Part shown: one piece after another, positions 62,992 to 64,000 of the stretch | How the letters are laid out: each line of letters opens with the position of its first letter | How positions within the stretch are numbered: position 1 is the stretch's first letter | From: Marinobacterium ramblicola | GTDB taxonomy: Bacteria > Pseudomonadota > Gammaproteobacteria > Pseudomonadales > Balneatricaceae | DNA: 64,000 nt | Direction of reading: 5' to 3' | Assembly: GCF_019084545.1 (NCBI RefSeq) | Contig: NZ_JAHREP010000007.1 | Location: 1-64,000 of the forward strand | The notes under the pieces: generated by a model | What the model was told of the DNA's origin: nothing | Database searches by the model: none | Seen by the model: only the letters and a program-made list of their open reading frames with translations | Translations under genes and position numbers: made by a program

Positions 62992-64000
62992 GTGGGCTAC
63001 CATTCTTTAAGCGATAGGCTGGAATACAGAGAGACCAGTCGCCGCGCTCTACGAAAATCGTTGTTGGCACTGTTGATTGCCTGCCCCGTGTGCGCTTCCG
63101 CCGTTGCCGAAGAGGAGGTCGATCTCTCGGCGATGTCATTGAAAGAGCTGATGTCGCTGGAGGTGTTCACATCGGCCTCGCTGCTGCCGACCCAGATCAA
63201 CCGGGCGCCGGGAACCGTCTATACCTTTGATCGCAGCGATTTTGCCCGTTTCGGCGTACGCAGGCTGGATGACCTGCTGGCATTCGTGCCGGGATTGCAG
63301 TTGAACCAGTATCGCAAGCGGCATCGGTCGATCTGGTCGCGGGGGATGATCGACCGTTACAACGATAAGATGGTGTTGATGGTCGATGGCGCGCGCATAC
63401 GCCACCTCTACTATGGCCATTTTTCTCTTGGCGACAATCTGCCACTGGAAGCGATCGAGAGGGTGGAGGTGATACTCGGCCCTGCATCGAGCCTTTATGG
63501 CGCCAACGCGCTAAGCGGCATTGTCTCGATCACCACCCGTGAGTTCAGTAGCAGCGATAGCCTGGGTGCAACCCTGGAAACCGCCAACAACGACCGGGGC
63601 AAGGGTACGCTGCTCTATAACAGCGAGCGCCTCCAGGCGTTCGGCAGTTACCTGCAGCAGGATGCGCCGTTTCGCGAGGGACGCAAGAGCTTCATCGGTG
63701 GGGATACCGTTCAGCCGCTGGACGAGGAGTTCGGAAACCTGCTGGTCAAGGGCTCACCGATCGATGGACTGACGCTGTCGATGAACTATGCCAGGGAGGA
63801 GACCCCGTTCCTGTTCATACCCGATACCCAGGATGCCTATGTCGACGCCGAATCGCTGGTGCTGTCGGCGAACTACGAGCGCGGGAGCGTCGAAACAGGC
63901 CGTATTGAAAGCACCTTCTACTACCATCTGGACAACGCCCGCGAATACGAAATCGAGAATACGGGCGATACTCTCGGCTACGAGGAGTATCAGGACGCCT
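62992..64000 (+). CDS. TonB-dependent outer-membrane receptor, 5' part
   Basis: An open frame runs from GTG at 62992 (GAGGGG upstream) to the window edge, at least 336 residues, so the protein is cut by the end of the window. A signal peptide (LLALLIACPVCASAVA) is followed by SLKELMSLEVFTSAS, a TonB-box-like segment, and a plug domain: RAPGTVYTFDRSDFARFGV, LDDLLAFVPGLQ, VLMVDGARI, LEAIERVEVILGPASSLYGANALSG and IVSITT, then barrel strands. The ligand (siderophore, cobalamin or other) cannot be told from this part. No in-frame start precedes GTG 62992 after the TAG at 62983. Confidence 0.88.
   Translation, partial: MGYHSLSDRLEYRETSRRALRKSLLALLIACPVCASAVAEEEVDLSAMSLKELMSLEVFTSASLLPTQINRAPGTVYTFDRSDFARFGVRRLDDLLAFVPGLQLNQYRKRHRSIWSRGMIDRYNDKMVLMVDGARIRHLYYGHFSLGDNLPLEAIERVEVILGPASSLYGANALSGIVSITTREFSSSDSLGATLETANNDRGKGTLLYNSERLQAFGSYLQQDAPFREGRKSFIGGDTVQPLDEEFGNLLVKGSPIDGLTLSMNYAREETPFLFIPDTQDAYVDAESLVLSANYERGSVETGRIESTFYYHLDNAREYEIENTGDTLGYEEYQDA

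Overview
This 64 kb window reads as ordinary chromosome from a GC-rich, motile, respiring gammaproteobacterium of the Pseudomonadales/Oceanospirillales type. The basis is gene order: secB-grxC-yibN facing gpmI-envC-ctpA-yibQ; radC facing coaBC-dut-algC-argB-slmA; rsmD facing ftsY-ftsE-ftsX-rpoH; hemB-ppk; oxyR-recG; coaD next to an Alvin-type ferredoxin; and glnK-amt beside ubiK-comM. The protein sequences fit this (Pseudomonas-like HemB, C-type L33, RpoH with its RpoH box). The genus cannot be fixed from the sequence alone; a marine Oceanospirillaceae-like bacterium is a reasonable guess.

Layout. 1-120: 3' end of a 5S rRNA and its terminator, so an rRNA operon lies just to the left. 0.15-9 kb: HDOD protein, TapT, the secB cluster, the gpmI-envC-ctpA-yibQ envelope cluster and an MFS carrier. 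9-15.4 kb: slmA, argB, algC, dut, coaBC, radC, rpmB, rpmG. 15.5-22.3 kb: a chemoreceptor, a DMT permease, mutM, a hydrolase, a PAP2 phosphatase and a glycosyltransferase. 22.3-30 kb: hemB-ppk behind a tandem Pho box, an SDR protein, oxyR-recG. 30-36.6 kb: DUF501 and DUF3775 proteins, a B12-dependent ribonucleotide reductase, ferredoxin, coaD, a TetR regulator, rsmD, and an apparently inactive M16-peptidase homologue. 36.7-43.6 kb: ftsYEX-rpoH, a DUF423 protein, thiS-thiG, trmB, with two structured intergenic elements. 43.6-47.3 kb: a Cpx-like envelope-stress module with a perfect CpxR box, then astA. 47.5-58 kb: two GGDEF-EAL proteins, a glnK-amt-glnK nitrogen operon behind a sigma-54-like promoter, ubiK, comM, rep. 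58-64 kb: cytochrome c5, a lone Anbu proteasome-like protease, tRNA-Arg(CCG) with a duplicated 3' end, two uncharacterised proteins, a DCC-family protein, an orphan TRAP binding protein and the 5' part of a TonB-dependent receptor.

Most genes are housekeeping. The recurring regulatory theme is stress and nutrient sensing: phosphate (Pho box at hemB-ppk), nitrogen (sigma-54/NtrC-like sites at glnK), envelope stress (CpxR box; a sigma-E-like promoter before rpoH), peroxide (OxyR with both redox cysteines) and c-di-GMP (two EAL proteins).

I found no phage, plasmid, insertion sequence, CRISPR array, toxin-antitoxin pair or defence island, and no clear new multi-gene system. The least explained items are the inverted-repeat element at 41061-41159, the 25-bp wobble-paired hairpin at 42765-42865, the tRNA-tail duplication at 59619-59814, the M16-like pseudoenzyme, and the uncharacterised proteins at 60002 and 61109. 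Statements about families and gene order come from memory; no database search was run.
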